Assembly (NCBI RefSeq): GCF_000002075.1
Contig: NW_004797529.1
Location: 76,247 to 140,246, forward strand
Source: Aplysia californica
Taxonomy: Eukaryota; Mollusca; Gastropoda; Aplysiida; Aplysiidae
Length of the DNA: 64,000 nucleotides
Direction: 5' to 3'
Shown: positions 11,001 to 22,571 of the stretch, in pieces
Layout of the letters: every line of letters begins with the position of its first letter
Position numbering within the stretch: position 1 is the stretch's first letter
The notes under the pieces: generated by a model
The model's input: only the letters and a program-made list of their open reading frames with translations
The model's database searches: none
Told to the model about the DNA's origin: nothing
Position numbers and translations under genes: made by a program

Positions 11001-14000
11001 TATAACTTTTATGAATTATGTGGTAAAGTTGCTTGCAAAGATGATTTGACCAAAAAAAACATAAGGTAAAACAACAGTACTATGAAATTTGTTTTATTTT
11101 TAAAAAAAGGTCTTGTTTGCTCATATAATTTTTGAACTCTAGTATTTGTTTTAAGTTATTTCTGAAAACAATTCATACAAGACTCATTTGAGGAAAGTAA
11201 AATATATCTAATTATGACACTGTAATAATAGTAGTTTACTACAGCTGAGCCTTACCCTGTCAAAATCTTTGAAGTACTGGTACATCATGATCCTGTCCTT
11301 GACCACTTTGTCAGCAATGGTGTTGAGGACTTCCATGAGGCGCTGCTCCTCACCTTCTGTCAGAGGCTTCAAGCCCTGCACATTAACAAAGTCACAATGG
11401 CTTTAACACGGAATGCTCCCTCCCCTCCAGAGTAAGACATTTGATTCTAATAAGTAAAGTATTATTATCTAAATCAATTAAAACTGTGTTCGAGACAAGA
11501 ATAAAAATTTATGAAAGCTTTTTTGTCATACACATTCGTCAAAATGATGTACAAGCTATACATTTTTCATTTTAGCACAAAACACTGTTTTAAAATGGCC
11601 AAATTGTGTCAACAGCATTAAGTAGAAACATCCTTAACTGGGTTTTTTTTTTTACAGTATTTCAAACTAAAAAATAATAAACTGTAAAAGTTTACTTTTG
11701 ATACTTACCCTTGTCAGTGTTCCCCTTGGTGGTCGTTGCACACTCTCTGTTGGTTTCTTCTCCAAGTCAGGGATGTTGAATGCTAAGAATAGAGGATGAA
11801 AATGATTTATTGTTCTCAATAAAGTTAATGTTAGTGGAACTGAATTTTATCTCATCTGATGAAAATCTTTTAAACATTTGTGAATTTGGTTAACCAAAGG
11901 TTAAAAACCAACAAACACAAGTAGCAAGTAGGATCTGTGTAGAAAAAGGCGCAATTCAATTTCATATGAAAACATTTTTAATACAAATTAGTATGAAAAA
12001 ATATAGAGACTTTAGGTCTAACACAGTAAGAAAATATGAGGCTTAATTCACAAAATCTTCACAATAAAATTTAAGAATAGAAGTCTCAATACACGAACAA
12101 ACATGTCACAAAATAATGACAGTATAAGGAGATTTAGAAAACGTTTTTCATTCTTGTATTTTGTCTTTGTAGAAGTTTAATGCCTCCATAACATTACATA
12201 GGTCATTTCAAAGATCAGTGCATTATACTCCAACAAATTATAAAGGCTAAGAGGAAAGCTCCTTGAATGATGCTTTAAAAAATTCAGACCCTCTTTGCAT
12301 TGCAACCTTCAATGCCTGTATAGTAGGCTACAAATTGATGATTGCCTATAGCACACAGCTTGGAGCAAACACTTTTCTTCTTAACTCTCTAAACTATGTT
12401 GGTAGGAAAAATGTTATATCACTTTTGCAGTTTCCATCTCACCATTCTCCATAGCATCACAAAATTCTTTGTACTGCACTCTACCATCAGGGAGACGATA
12501 GTATTCGACAACCTTCTGAATTTCGGGTCGTGCCAGTTGGGCTTCTTTTCCACAGGCTAAGGCAAGCCCACAGACAAACTGATTCTCTGTGATAACACCA
12601 CTCCTTAATTTGTCGTGATCTTTGAAGAACTCAATGGTGCGAATTCCATTCTTGAAAACAGCAACCCGAACTTTGTCAAGTATTTCTGATAGAGTTGGAT
12701 CTGCAGAGGGCTGAAAAAAAAAGGTTGTCCATTAAAACAGAAACAATTAAATTTATCATGCTTGACAAACAACATACAGTACAGTGGAGATTGTTTTAAT
12801 CAAAATCTGTTGGACCGTAAGATTTATTTCAGCTTCATCATATTTTACATGTAGAGAGATTGTTGAAATTGCATGCACACTTATAAAGGAAGTAATTCAT
12901 TCCCAAAATCCCAAGCCAGTAACATCATAAAACACAATCACATTACATGCCATGCAGGTGCTCATGTGTACGTGAGTATGTGAACTAGTTCCACAGAGAC
13001 AATATTCATTATCCTAGTGTCACTTTTCAAGGTGTGTAGTCCCACTGTCGTGTATAATAAACAATATACACTGGCAAAGCTTCTCCCTGGCCCACAATCA
13101 ATGCACAAGCAGTCTAGTCTCATTCTTCTGTCTCGCCATCTCAAAGCAAGACTTGATGAGTCTCAATACTTGAGGAGTTGCTAGTGAATAATCAGACAAC
13201 ATAACCATCTAACTCTTTTCCATTTAGTAGAACTAGAAGCATTTCAGTTAATTTGTAGTTTCTAACAAAGACAACAAAGAAAAAAAGCAGTGATTCTGTT
13301 TCTTTCAGATTACCGCTATTCCCAGATCAACATTTTTGGTTCAAGTGATCTCCACTGTAATTCACTGTCTTACTTTTTAAAATTTTTATAATGTTTGACA
13401 TTAGGATTAGCTGCAAATATTAATCACTTAATCTCACTTCACAGATTCACTTTCTATTATTTTTTTCTCTTTCCCTCTGAAAATTCAAAATCAAAAGCAG
13501 TTACAGCCTATCAACATTCATTTGTATGCCTGCACAACTATCTCTACAGCACATTCAAGTTCAAAAGTGGGAAGCCAACAACATATCAGTACAGTACACA
13601 ATGTACTTACAAAAAGTGGTGTCATGTCCACACTTCTCTCCCTTGACCAGTTAGCGGGCTCCCTCTCCTTTTTCACATAGTTGTGGACTGCTAAGATATC
13701 ATGATGAAGGTTCAGGTAGTTGATGAGCCCAGGACTTTTCGGGTCATTGTACTTTTCTACCAAAGTTTTCATGTCTTCCTCATCAACATCCAAAGGTCCA
13801 GGAAAGTTACGGTAAAACTGTGAAACATATTTGTCTCAGACATACTTGTCACGAATACAGTTTATATGAATCAATAAAGCTTTAAAGAAAATACCATTTT
13901 TGTAAGAGATTTAAAAGAAAATGAAAAGTAAACAACACATTAAAATATTCTTAAAATCAAACCTTAGAATATATATTATGACTGACTGATGACGGAAAGA

Positions 14001-16796
14001 CCAAGGTTATACCCTCAGCCTTGGTGGTCAGGACCCCCTGTAATACACAAGCTTTGTAAGCCATTGAACTTCCCATTAATATATTCCCGTAATAAAGAAA
14101 ATGTAAAGGTACTAAAGCATGGCAAAAACTCACTTCTCAAAGCTTTAGAAACCCTTTTGCAGGCAGAAATGGCATAAAAACAAAAGAGGACCTTGCCTTG
14201 AAACCATTTATAGATTTTTGCTTTGACAGAAGAATATTTTTCAAGCTTTTAATAACCCAGAAAGCAGAAACATCATCCGTTCGCTGCACATGTTTTCACA
14301 ATTACTATTTCTTTTATGAACTTAGAAATACACTTATAATTATATCCACAAACCTGGCTTTCAGAAACAACTCCTCTGTGATGTCTATCAAAATCCTCAT
14401 ACTGGGTGCGCAGGTTGATGCCTCTGACCTTGTAGTATTGTTGCATGCGGCGCAACAACTCCACCAGCCTTGCTTCAGAACCCACAGAGAGAGGGCGGGT
14501 AGAGCGGACTGTACCAAGGCTGAAAATACAAGTGACAGAGTGTGATCTAACTAGTGAAAATATAGCAAACAGATAATCACTTTCAACTTACCCAGTTGCT
14601 GTGATGTAGTTGTCTACAAACTAGACTAAATGAAAAGTTTTAATTCTAGTTGTGTGCGGGAGTCTTTCCAATACCCCCCGAACATTTAAACCCATCCAAA
14701 CATTTGCTGTGAGTGCGATAACAAATTAAAGTTTTTAACTTAATAGATCATTAACTTTCAACACACATCATCAGGAATCTCTTTGGGAAGTAATGACTAT
14801 CATGAGAAGTGTATTGGCTGTATTACCTGTCCTGGGCAACAACATCATTGCACACCGGACAGGATCATGAGAAGTATTGAGCTTTCAAATAAAAGTAAAA
14901 ATCATGCATCAAGTCGGGAAAAAAAGCAAATGTTCTCTTCCCCTTTCTCCTTCTTTTGTTCCTCCCCCTGCTCCTCCTACTCATACTGTTGCTGCTATTG
15001 CTGCCATAGTTGAAATGAAAACTGGTTACACAAGTCTGGAGGCCCATCTCAGTGACAAAGGTTTCAATATTTCCAGGTATCTTTCAGAGCCACAGACAGG
15101 TTACCCATCAGCTTCTCTTAAAAAATTGGCAACACAAGGAAATAAGGTTTAGGTAATCTCATTATTTTCAGTGTGAAAAAACATAATGCATCGCAACCCA
15201 CTGTCTTTTTACATGCATAAAAAATTAACAAGCATTTTAGCTTTTAAATCTTTTGAATGCGTAACAATAAATTTTGTTCCCCTAAGCACTATTACAAATA
15301 TCCAGATTAGACTTCTTGTCTCAACAGAGTTGAGTTGTCTGCTTTTCCCAAATGTTGGATGTATTATAAGCACCAGTCGACATGGAAACATTGGAAATTG
15401 CTTGAAAACACATGTAATATTCTCAAATTTTTATGAAATCTAAAAATTTCTCTCAAATTTCAAGGCAGGATAATGGAAGGTTGCTGGTGAGTTCTCACAT
15501 TCACTATTTATATATGGTGGAGTATATGTCATCCAGTATGCATGTGGCATTCTGAGTATCAGAGTTGAAGAAATGTTGTAAAAATTTACCCCTTTTCTAT
15601 TCAAGTGTTGAATTTGATTATAATATTTTATGAAATTGAGAATTAGTAGATAAACCCCACTATAGATTTCAGAACGTCAGAAAATATTCAAAAAATACGA
15701 GTTGATAGAAAAATTAGACTGTTATTAACGAATGCATAATTTAGCAAAATTTGTTAATTTCTGCACAATTTCAGATTATTTTCCTTTATCATTCTTAGTT
15801 AAAATTAACAGAATCGCATAATTTCATATTTTTGGTCTCAGTTTGCATTATTTCAGATTTTTTTTTGCATAAAACCGCAGGGATATAAAAACAAACAGTC
15901 AAATGCATAATTTAAACTTACTACTCCATGGGTATTTTCTCCTGTATCTCCGGAGGTGCATTGAGCTGATATGGATTGAAGTGCTGCTCAATTGTGTCGC
16001 AGAAACGTTTGTAATTAATTTTTCCATTGTCAAGCAAGCCGTATTTCATGCTCAATGCTCTTTCTTCGTCATCTGACAGTTTGAGACTCAGAGTCTGCCA
16101 CAGACATCTGAAAAACTGGGGAACTGAAATAAATCATAAATGGTTAATAAATTATTAAATTACATTTTTCAGTCCACATAAATATGCAGTAAAAATTGTA
16201 CAAGACAACCATGCATTGTCAAGGAGGATGGGTGGTCACTTGTATAGATGATTATCTCTTGAACAGGTGGTCTTTAGAGCAGGTTTGAATTGATTGCACA
16301 GGAGCTTAGACCAAAATAAGTGAACAAAGTGTTCTTTCAGAAAAGTTGTAAGTTTCCCTAACTAAATAGAAAACAAAAACACTGTATACAGTAGACCTAT
16401 TCTGTACTAAGGAGAATTAAAAGAAATAATCTTTATACAGTGAACTTTTGTCTAAAGAGGGTTAGCAACAGAAGACTAAGCATCTTTTTTTTCTGAGACA
16501 TGAAATACAAGACCTCTTTGTAAGTTACAAATAACTTTGATCTGCAAATGACTGAGGCAAATTCACACTGCTGAGATATTTTTAGATCATAAAATAAAAT
16601 GCACTGACTGAGAAAAAGTTGTTTTTATTTAGATTAACAGCTCACTATATAATTAACACATTAGCTATGTACCTGTGACAAACCCTGATCGAAGTTTGTC
16701 ATAATCTTGGAAGAATTCACTGACACGTATTCTCTTTGTTTGAGCAATTGTCCGGACACTGTCCTCAACATTTGATGCTACTGCAGCAGCTGCCAT
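8048..16796 (-). CDS. Multi-module EF-hand-like protein, ten exons, 3' end unresolved
   Basis: Ten coding exons with GT-AG borders and matching phases: 16796-16673, 16123-15922, 14519-14354, 13817-13611, 12710-12443, 11782-11709, 11375-11256, 10799-10634, 9567-9404, 8258-8048. Together they give about 567 residues. The start ATG lies in CACCATGG, just after an acceptor at 16813. The protein repeats one module five times. Each opens with a helix and loop such as RIRVSEFFQDYDKLRSG (near residue 22), NLRTQYEDFDRHHRG (near 145), IRTIEFFKDHDKLRSG (near 255), IMMYQYFKDFDRSKAY (near 377) and LRVIEYFQDFDPLRSG (near 495). Each has a second, weaker half (GKINYKRF, GLINYLNL, GRVQYKEF, GDVNYPAF, QVLWTNF). 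The first-half loops place Gly about two residues later than a canonical 12-residue EF loop, so calcium binding is doubtful. No signal peptide or membrane segment is seen. I do not recognise a named orthologue. After 8048 the phase-1 donor needs another exon that I could not find. Other long minus-strand frames in this interval are extensions of these exons. Confidence 0.85.
10584..10633 (-). other. Alternative C-terminal end of the EF-hand-like gene
   Basis: If the weak GTCACT donor at 10633 is not used, exon 8 reads on for 16 codons (GHLNC...SSSSCND) to a TAA at 10586-10584. An AATAAA on the minus strand about 130 bp further on (near 10452) could serve polyadenylation. This would give a short protein of about 458 residues with four modules. 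Joining from 10634 to the acceptor before 9567 keeps frame and adds the fifth module, so both forms are possible. Confidence 0.4.
15719..15886. mobile_element. MITE family A, old copy in intron 2 of the EF-hand-like gene
   Basis: Diverged copy of the elements at 60564 and 62462. It shares GCATAATTTAGCAAAATTTG, TAACAGAATCGCATAATTTC and the GCATAAAACCG end. The outer inverted repeats are worn and no target duplication is visible. Confidence 0.65.
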
Positions 16797-18231
16797 GGTG
16801 GTATGTGATCCACTGAAGAGGAGGCAATAATATAACAAAATTAGAAATGGGGGCAGGACTTCAAGAATACTGTGGATACAGTAGAATTCTGCATGAACTT
16901 GGTTTAGAACATCAATCATTGTAAAATATATAGCCTACATTAAAAGCTTGGCATCTTTTTTATCTCAGAGATATAATATTATCAAAATAAAAATCAAATT
17001 ATAAATTTGTAAACTGATATTATTTTGGTTGATTCTATTGATTTTCATTGTGTCTTTACTTTCCAACCCTTGAAAAGAGTAGGACTTGGACAACAGTAAG
17101 CCTACTTATAGTACATTCGAACCTGCCTTGACGGCCACCTGTATAATATGGCCATCTGTGCAAAAGGCCACTTTCCTTTTCCATAAAAGCAATTAATCTT
17201 GTTTAAAAGTGTTTCAGGAGGAGAACAGGTAATTTTTTTTAAAAAGTATAAATCAAATTAACAAACATTGGTCTGAAAATGCAATTTAGAAACCAGTCAT
17301 AGAAAAATTGGAGTAGATCTAGCCCATATATGTCAAAGGGATAAAATCTTATATAGATTTATATATGTGGTGAAGAAGGTCAAACTCAAAAAGTAGAAAA
17401 ACCAGTATCAAAAAGGTAGTATCAGTATTGTACAATAAGGTTTGGTTAAAACTGACACCCATATGCTGCCAATAGATTGATGCCATAAATGAGTTTTGAA
17501 TCAATGTTTCCTGGCAACAAAGTTTAAATAAATTCAAAACTATCAGACATAATTTTGAAGGCTCATATATCTAGATTTAATATGCACAAATTTTACTGGC
17601 AGAAGCTATGTCTTATTGCTTTGGCTTTTAATAACAGAGAGTGTCTTCAAGACACATCCCATGGTTTTTGTTTGACGAGAAACATATTAACAACCTTCTT
17701 TTCTGGTGTGAATCTTGATATATTATAAAAGCACAAGAGCATATATGCAACCCCAAAAGAACAAGCGGCTATTCAAGAGGGGGGGGGGGCATCGTTTTTC
17801 AAAACTATACTTCCAACGCCATGGCCAAGCTATGTCCTAAGAAGGTACATACATACTGCTAGGCCTGCTCAACTCTATATTATTATGCTGCAAGTATTCA
17901 GTCTTAATTCTAGCAATAGATACTTAAGGAGAATGCCAAGGTAAAAACTGGCAAGGGATCTCAAATAGATACTTTCCGTAAACTTTTCGGAAGAGTAAAG
18001 CACGACTATTCAATCATTGAGTACCAAATCCAGCCAGTCAATGGAAGGGGAGGCCGAAGCCGAAGCCGAAGCGAAGCGGAGGAGACGGAGACGAAAGTCA
18101 GGTGTGTGGAGAAAGTTGAGACTATAATTATAAGACACAGCTTTCACATAATTGTAGACCAAAAATATACTTAGCAGAAAACTTGACGTATGTGTCAAAA
18201 TTACAGGTTTTCTTAGTGATTCTGCACTCAC

Positions 18232-18275
18232 CCTAAATCTTAAAATCCGCCGTGTTTTTCTTCAAGCCTCGAAGG
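18232..18275 (-). other. Possible noncoding first exon of the EF-hand-like gene
   Basis: On the minus strand, GATTTAGG|GTGAGT at 18232/18231 is a good donor. The translation-start exon has its own acceptor (TCCTCTTCAG, exon from 16812), so an upstream untranslated exon is required. This is the best nearby donor. The transcription start was not located. Confidence 0.35.
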
Positions 18276-18385
18276 TTTCCTACTGAGGGAAACAGGGCGT
18301 CAGATGTTGCTTGGTTACCGCTGTCGTTCACGTCTTCTTCCGGGTCACCATGTTTGGCTCAAAAACCGTCATCGTTTAATAGAAA

Positions 18386-18685
18386 CGACTCTTTCTGCAG
18401 CCTTTCTACTGCTACTCCTTGGCTCCTCCTAACTGCTGTCTTTCTGCCACACCCCTGGTCCTCTGGTAGGAAAGATCTACACCTAGTCTTCTCGGACAAC
18501 GGCCAAAAATCTCGGAGGGCCCGTGTGCAAGTTGCGCACGTTAAAGATCCCTTGGTGGTCTAAAATCGATAAGAGTAGGCTGCGGCCGCCACCCCGGTAA
18601 AATTCAAAATTTCCTACCACTGAAAATATTAGGTGTCTCACGTGCGCTCATATGACCTTATGCAGTTGCGAGCGCCGTAAAAAAC
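18386..18685 (+). mobile_element. SINE, 5'-truncated copy
   Basis: Matches the body and 3' end of the complete SINE at 59261-59792: CAGCCTTTCTACTGCTACTC, GTGTGCAAGTTGCGCACGTT and GCTCATATGACCTTATGCAG, then GTTGCGAGCGCCGTAAAA and an A-rich tail. The tRNA-like head is missing. Confidence 0.8.
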
Positions 18686-18937
18686 ACTTACCAAACAAAA
18701 AAAGAAGCCGCTCCCTCGTCGCAGGCCTTCAGATCGCCGGCCGGAAAATATCTGGCGTTGCCAGATGGTCGCTGGACTGAGAACCCTTCGATACCGAGCA
18801 GATTTCACGTTTCCACGCTCAGTTTTACCGGGAAGTTGACAGGATTCCCGCCATTCTGTCGATATCCAACACTTGATCGATCAGTAAACTGTACTTGTAA
18901 ATGGGACCTAACTGAATTACCCCCCCCCCCCCCCCCC
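18498..18937 (+). repeat. Segment copied at 27906-28344
   Basis: About 440 bp, covering the SINE 3' half plus 250 bp of unknown sequence up to a poly-C run, is almost identical to 27906-28344. Only a handful of differences are seen by eye. Similarity stops at the poly-C tract on the right; on the left the other copy begins at an assembly gap. Confidence 0.9.
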
Positions 18938-18975
18938 CAAGCGTCGCTTTGCACTTTGCAGTCACCGCGGGTCAA

Positions 18976-19170
18976 TACTGTGCTGCGCGATTTGGAGAGA
19001 AAAAAAACTTCATCGAAGCTTCGAAGCGTGAGGTCACTATTCATTCTATTCGAAACCGTGTTCGAATAGTTTGTCTTTTTTTTTTTTTTCTTATACATGT
19101 GTTATGAGCCTTACAATCGCTATTCAACATTCGTCATTCACTATTTATAGCACCTCTCATCAGAGATTCT
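18976..19170 (+). mobile_element. Fragment related to the hAT-like MITE at 28819
   Basis: GTGCTGCGCGATTT and CGAAGCTTCGAAGCGTGA match the left end of the element at 28819, followed by the same TTCGAATAGTTTG and CTATTCA motifs. Only the left part is present. Confidence 0.6.
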
Positions 19171-19727
19171 GAGCTCAGGGTCCAGTAGACGTCTGCCTCT
19201 TCACTTGCCGCGGCTTGTGCATCGCGGTAGCCTAGTGCTAAAATTGCTCTAAGAAAAATGCGACTATGACATCATGAGAGGAGGGGAGAGGGGAAATCAT
19301 GTTTAATTAAAAATGTGATCACGTGACCAGCACTGCTCATTGTCTTTCATTAGTCTTTGACACCACCCACCCCTAACCGCACCTACTCATCCAATGTGCA
19401 AGCTAAAAGAACTGCGTATGTGGTGGCTAGCTGATGTTGTTTTGTTTTTGGGTTGTTTTTTTAATGCGACTAGATCTATAGGTCTATTGGTCCCCGTGGC
19501 CCTAGACTCTCATGACACGCCGCGATTTGATGACGTCTCATCAAGATTCATAGCCTTAGGTTATATCATTATACTTCTTCAACTGGCAATTTAAATTGCG
19601 CAAGAAGAGCTCGCAGTATGTCAGCCTACCAAAAAAAAAAATGTTGCGCTTCCAAGCGACGGTCTGTTGAGCTGTTCATAATAAAATGAGTACATATATA
19701 TTTACTATAGCCTTTTTTGGGGGGGTC
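19171..19727. other. No gene recognised
   Basis: Anonymous sequence. The frame at 19394-19594 has no recognisable similarity and no gene context. Confidence 0.5.
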
Positions 19728-20207
19728 AGTGTTTTACGGCGCTTGCAACTGCACGTGGGACACATGAAACATTTTCATTGCAGTCGGGGAAATTTTGAAA
19801 TTTGGCCGAAGCCTGCTCTTATCGACTTTGGACCACCAGGAGGAATCTTTATGCACAAATAAGGACCCCCGAGATTGTTCGCCCTTATCCGAGAAAACTA
19901 TATAGTAGGTCTTACGTACGGTACCACAAAATCAGGGGTGTGGCTGAAAGACAGCAGTAGAAAGAGCCTAGGATCGGTAGAAGTAGAAAGGCTGCAGAAA
20001 GAGTCAAAAGCCAAGATCTCGAGGAGGTGGCAAAGGGGGTGAGGGCAGAAAGTGGAGACGAAAGCAGAAGACATAACGATTTCTAGAGAGCATGAAAGGG
20101 CGTGGAAGGAGAAAATTTTAGAGAAAAAAATGTTTCTTCATTATCCGGATTCAAACCCCGAGAATCTATTTATTGAGAGTTGAACACCTTACCATGATAG
20201 ATAACCC
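19728..20207 (-). mobile_element. SINE, near-full-length, reverse orientation
   Basis: Reading on the minus strand, a tRNA-like head begins near 20207 with an A-box-like GGTTATCTATCATGGTAAGG and a B-box GGTTTGAATCC (near 20155). The family body follows and it ends at GGCGCCGTAAAA-like sequence near 19728. It is diverged from the 59261 copy. The CCCAGTTTG element at 20214 abuts its 5' end. Confidence 0.75.
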
Positions 20208-20213
20208 CACAGG

Positions 20214-20650
20214 CCCAGTTTGCCACTGGCCCAGTTTGTCACAGGCCCACGACCCCGCCTCGACTGTGCCCTGCATGATGGAAGTTATCACTGACACTCT
20301 CAAAAAAGAGTTAATGAATGATTGAATTTTATTTTTCAACTGTTTTTAAAGAAAGAACATTCATTGTTGATATTTGACAGAGTAATTTGCTTTGATTCTC
20401 ATACAAAAAGGAAAAAAATATTGAGCAACACAAGCTGAATAGATGTTTAAGAGGGACTATCTTTACAACACCAATTTGAAGGTGGAGAATAAAAAAACTT
20501 AGTTACCACTAGTGCTAGAGTACAGTAATTATGACTGTCATCAATACTCAAATACTTAAATGAAATTGTGGCAAACTGGGTCTGTGACAAACTGGGCCTA
20601 TGTCAAACTGTAGTTTGTAATGTGACAAACTGGGCCAGTGACAAACTGGG
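20214..20650. mobile_element. TIR element with CCCAGTTTG subrepeats
   Basis: The first 30 bases (CCCAGTTTGCCACTGGCCCA then GTTTGTCACA) and the reverse complement of the last 30 differ at only one position. The termini consist of a 13-15 bp motif, CCCAGTTTGNCAC, repeated two to five times. Length is about 437 bp, with no coding capacity. No clear target duplication was found, so the superfamily is unassigned. Confidence 0.7.
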
Positions 20651-20781
20651 TAAACCTCCATATAACATATTATGATCACCAGACTTATGATTTTATGAGT
20701 CATACGCTGAAAATCTAAAATCTACCGCACCCGAGGGGTTTCGAGTACAATGTACGCTGAGCTATCTCTCTCTTGCCCTTT

Positions 20782-21035
20782 TTAACTCCCAGTGGAGCAC
20801 AGGCCATCAACAGCATTACTCCAGCGAAGCCTGTCCTGAGCATCCTTTTCTATCTGTTTCCATGATGTCCCCGCTTTTTCAATTTCAGCCTGTACCGCTC
20901 GTCTCCATGTCATCTTTGGTCTTCCCTTCTTTCGTTTTCCTTGTGGGTTCCATGTTCCTTATCATTGGTGGGGGCATATCCCTGGATAACATGAAGGTTG
21001 ATGTCTCGCTGAGCTATAATCAAACCTTAAATATT
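20782..21035 (-). mobile_element. LINE remnant: endonuclease piece joined to RT C-terminus
   Basis: The minus strand from about 20963 down to the stop at 20784-20782 reads NPQGKRKKGRPKMTWRR, then WKQIEKDAQDRLRW and VDGLCSTGS. This is the typical end of RTE/CR1-like ORF2 proteins. Just upstream (about 21030-20975) a different frame reads QRDINLHVIQGYAPTND, typical of the apurinic endonuclease domain. The two belong at opposite ends of a roughly 1000-residue protein, so the middle is deleted. Confidence 0.6.
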
Positions 21036-21680
21036 ATGTGATTTTATGCATTGACATTTTGGATTTTTATTCTTTATTTTTTATATTATACCAAAAAAAA
21101 AATTCCTGTCCCAGTGGGAGCGATACTCATTTCTTATCTGGGATTGGCCGTCCTGAGTCCTGACGGATAGGATGCATTGCGACAGTCAAAACCTCTGTCT
21201 CCAGACAACGTCTGCAGGTTGGTACTTGGTTGGCTATAATTTACAGGCCCGTCCGTCAACTCTTTTAAGTTGTTTTACTAGATCTATTATAATAGTAATC
21301 TCGACTCGCGGCATTTGTCCGTCAGTTTGTTGTCATCAAACCGGGTTTAGTGCTTAGACCAAGGAGGTTACAGTGCCTTGGCTTAGGCCTATATTAGGCC
21401 TATAGTAAGCTTACATAACAATATCTTACAAGGCCAGTCCATGCAGCGAAGTTGAGTGTAATTAGTGTTAGAAACCATTCTCTCGCCATTTGCTGTTTTG
21501 ATAATTTCGGTGTCTCGTAGGCTATCATGTCATTATTTAAAATTGATGCCAAGATTCATCTGAGGCATTGCATAACGGAAATGATAGACCTTTGGCATGG
21601 CTTTTATACACCGTCCAAGTCTTATGGTAGACTACCATGATAACATGGTTGCCCACGATACGTATAGCCTATAATTTTAA
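21036..21680. other. No gene recognised
   Basis: Anonymous sequence with a short AGGCCTATATTAGGCCTATA palindromic patch near 21386. The small open frame at 21172-21357 is not convincing. Confidence 0.45.
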
Positions 21681-21689
21681 CGGCATTAA

Positions 21690-21862
21690 TTGTAGACTTA
21701 ATTTATTGTTATTCGTACACGTATTAATTATTATTATTAGGCTATTGTTATGATGATTATTTTTATAATTATTATGACTACTAATTTGTATGCTGTCATC
21801 ATCATTATTATTATTATCATCACAATTATTATTATTAATTATTATTATTATTATTTGTAGGC
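21690..21862. repeat. ATT/ATA-rich low-complexity stretch
   Basis: Imperfect ATT triplets on both strands. Asn/Ile/Leu-rich open frames here are artefacts. Confidence 0.85.
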
Positions 21863-21873
21863 TAGCTCTGAGA

Positions 21874-22070
21874 GCATACAATATTAAATATTCTGGATGG
21901 AGAGCCAGAGGAAGACCAAGGCGACGATGGAGTGAATCTGTGGCAGACACCCTTAGGCCTAAAGATCATGGGATGTCCCTCTTACAGGCCACACGACTTG
22001 CTGCAGACAGACACATGTGTCTCCCCGCGACACCCCAGGGTACAAGCGGAAGAAAAAAGTAAAAAAAAGT
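21874..22070 (+). mobile_element. LINE C-terminal fragment
   Basis: The frame reads GWRARGRPRRRWSESV, then LLQATRLAADR. This matches the GRPRKRW...A..RW type ending of non-LTR retrotransposon ORF2 proteins. About 65 codons survive, and the segment is followed by AAGTAAGTAAG-type simple sequence. Subfamily not determined. Confidence 0.5.
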
Positions 22071-22151
22071 AAAGTAAGTAAGTAGGCTAGTTTAGCCTAG
22101 TTGTATAGTTTTAGTTGGAATATTGTATCGTATATAGCCTAGGCCTATTGG

Positions 22152-22293
22152 TGTGTGTGTGTGTGTGTGTGTTTGTGTATGTGTGTATGGTCAACATAAT
22201 AGTATTTGTAGGCTATGGGAGGGGGGGGGGTGACTTTAAGTTGTAGTTTTATAGTTTGTGGGAAATGCATGCAATAATACTAATAATTATTAT

Positions 22294-22335
<42 letters not shown>
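22152..22335. repeat. (GT)n and (TAA)n microsatellites upstream of the hnRNP gene
   Basis: GT repeats at about 22152-22171 and TAA/ATA repeats at about 22293-22336. They lie roughly 230-420 bp before the hnRNP start codon. Confidence 0.85.
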
Positions 22336-22337
<2 letters not shown>

Positions 22338-22571
22338 ATGATGTAACTCGCATTTCGCGACATTCCTTTGTTCTAGACTAGGCCTAGGCCTAGATAAAGT
22401 CGTAAAATTCTCTTTGCGCCTTTTGATAGGCCTACGAGAAAACGCGAGACAACATTTGCATAATTGATCACGTGACTCGTTCTTTCTTTCAAGACGAGGC
22501 CGGTTCGAGAGAAAGCCGCGTGGGTAGGGTCGTATATAGTTTGAGTTAAATTTTCTGCTAAAATCATAAAA

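Noticed and set aside
18758-19069. 103-codon frame, also partly present at 28166-28354
   Set aside because: It lies in the copied 440-bp repeat segment and is interrupted by poly-C; no domain.
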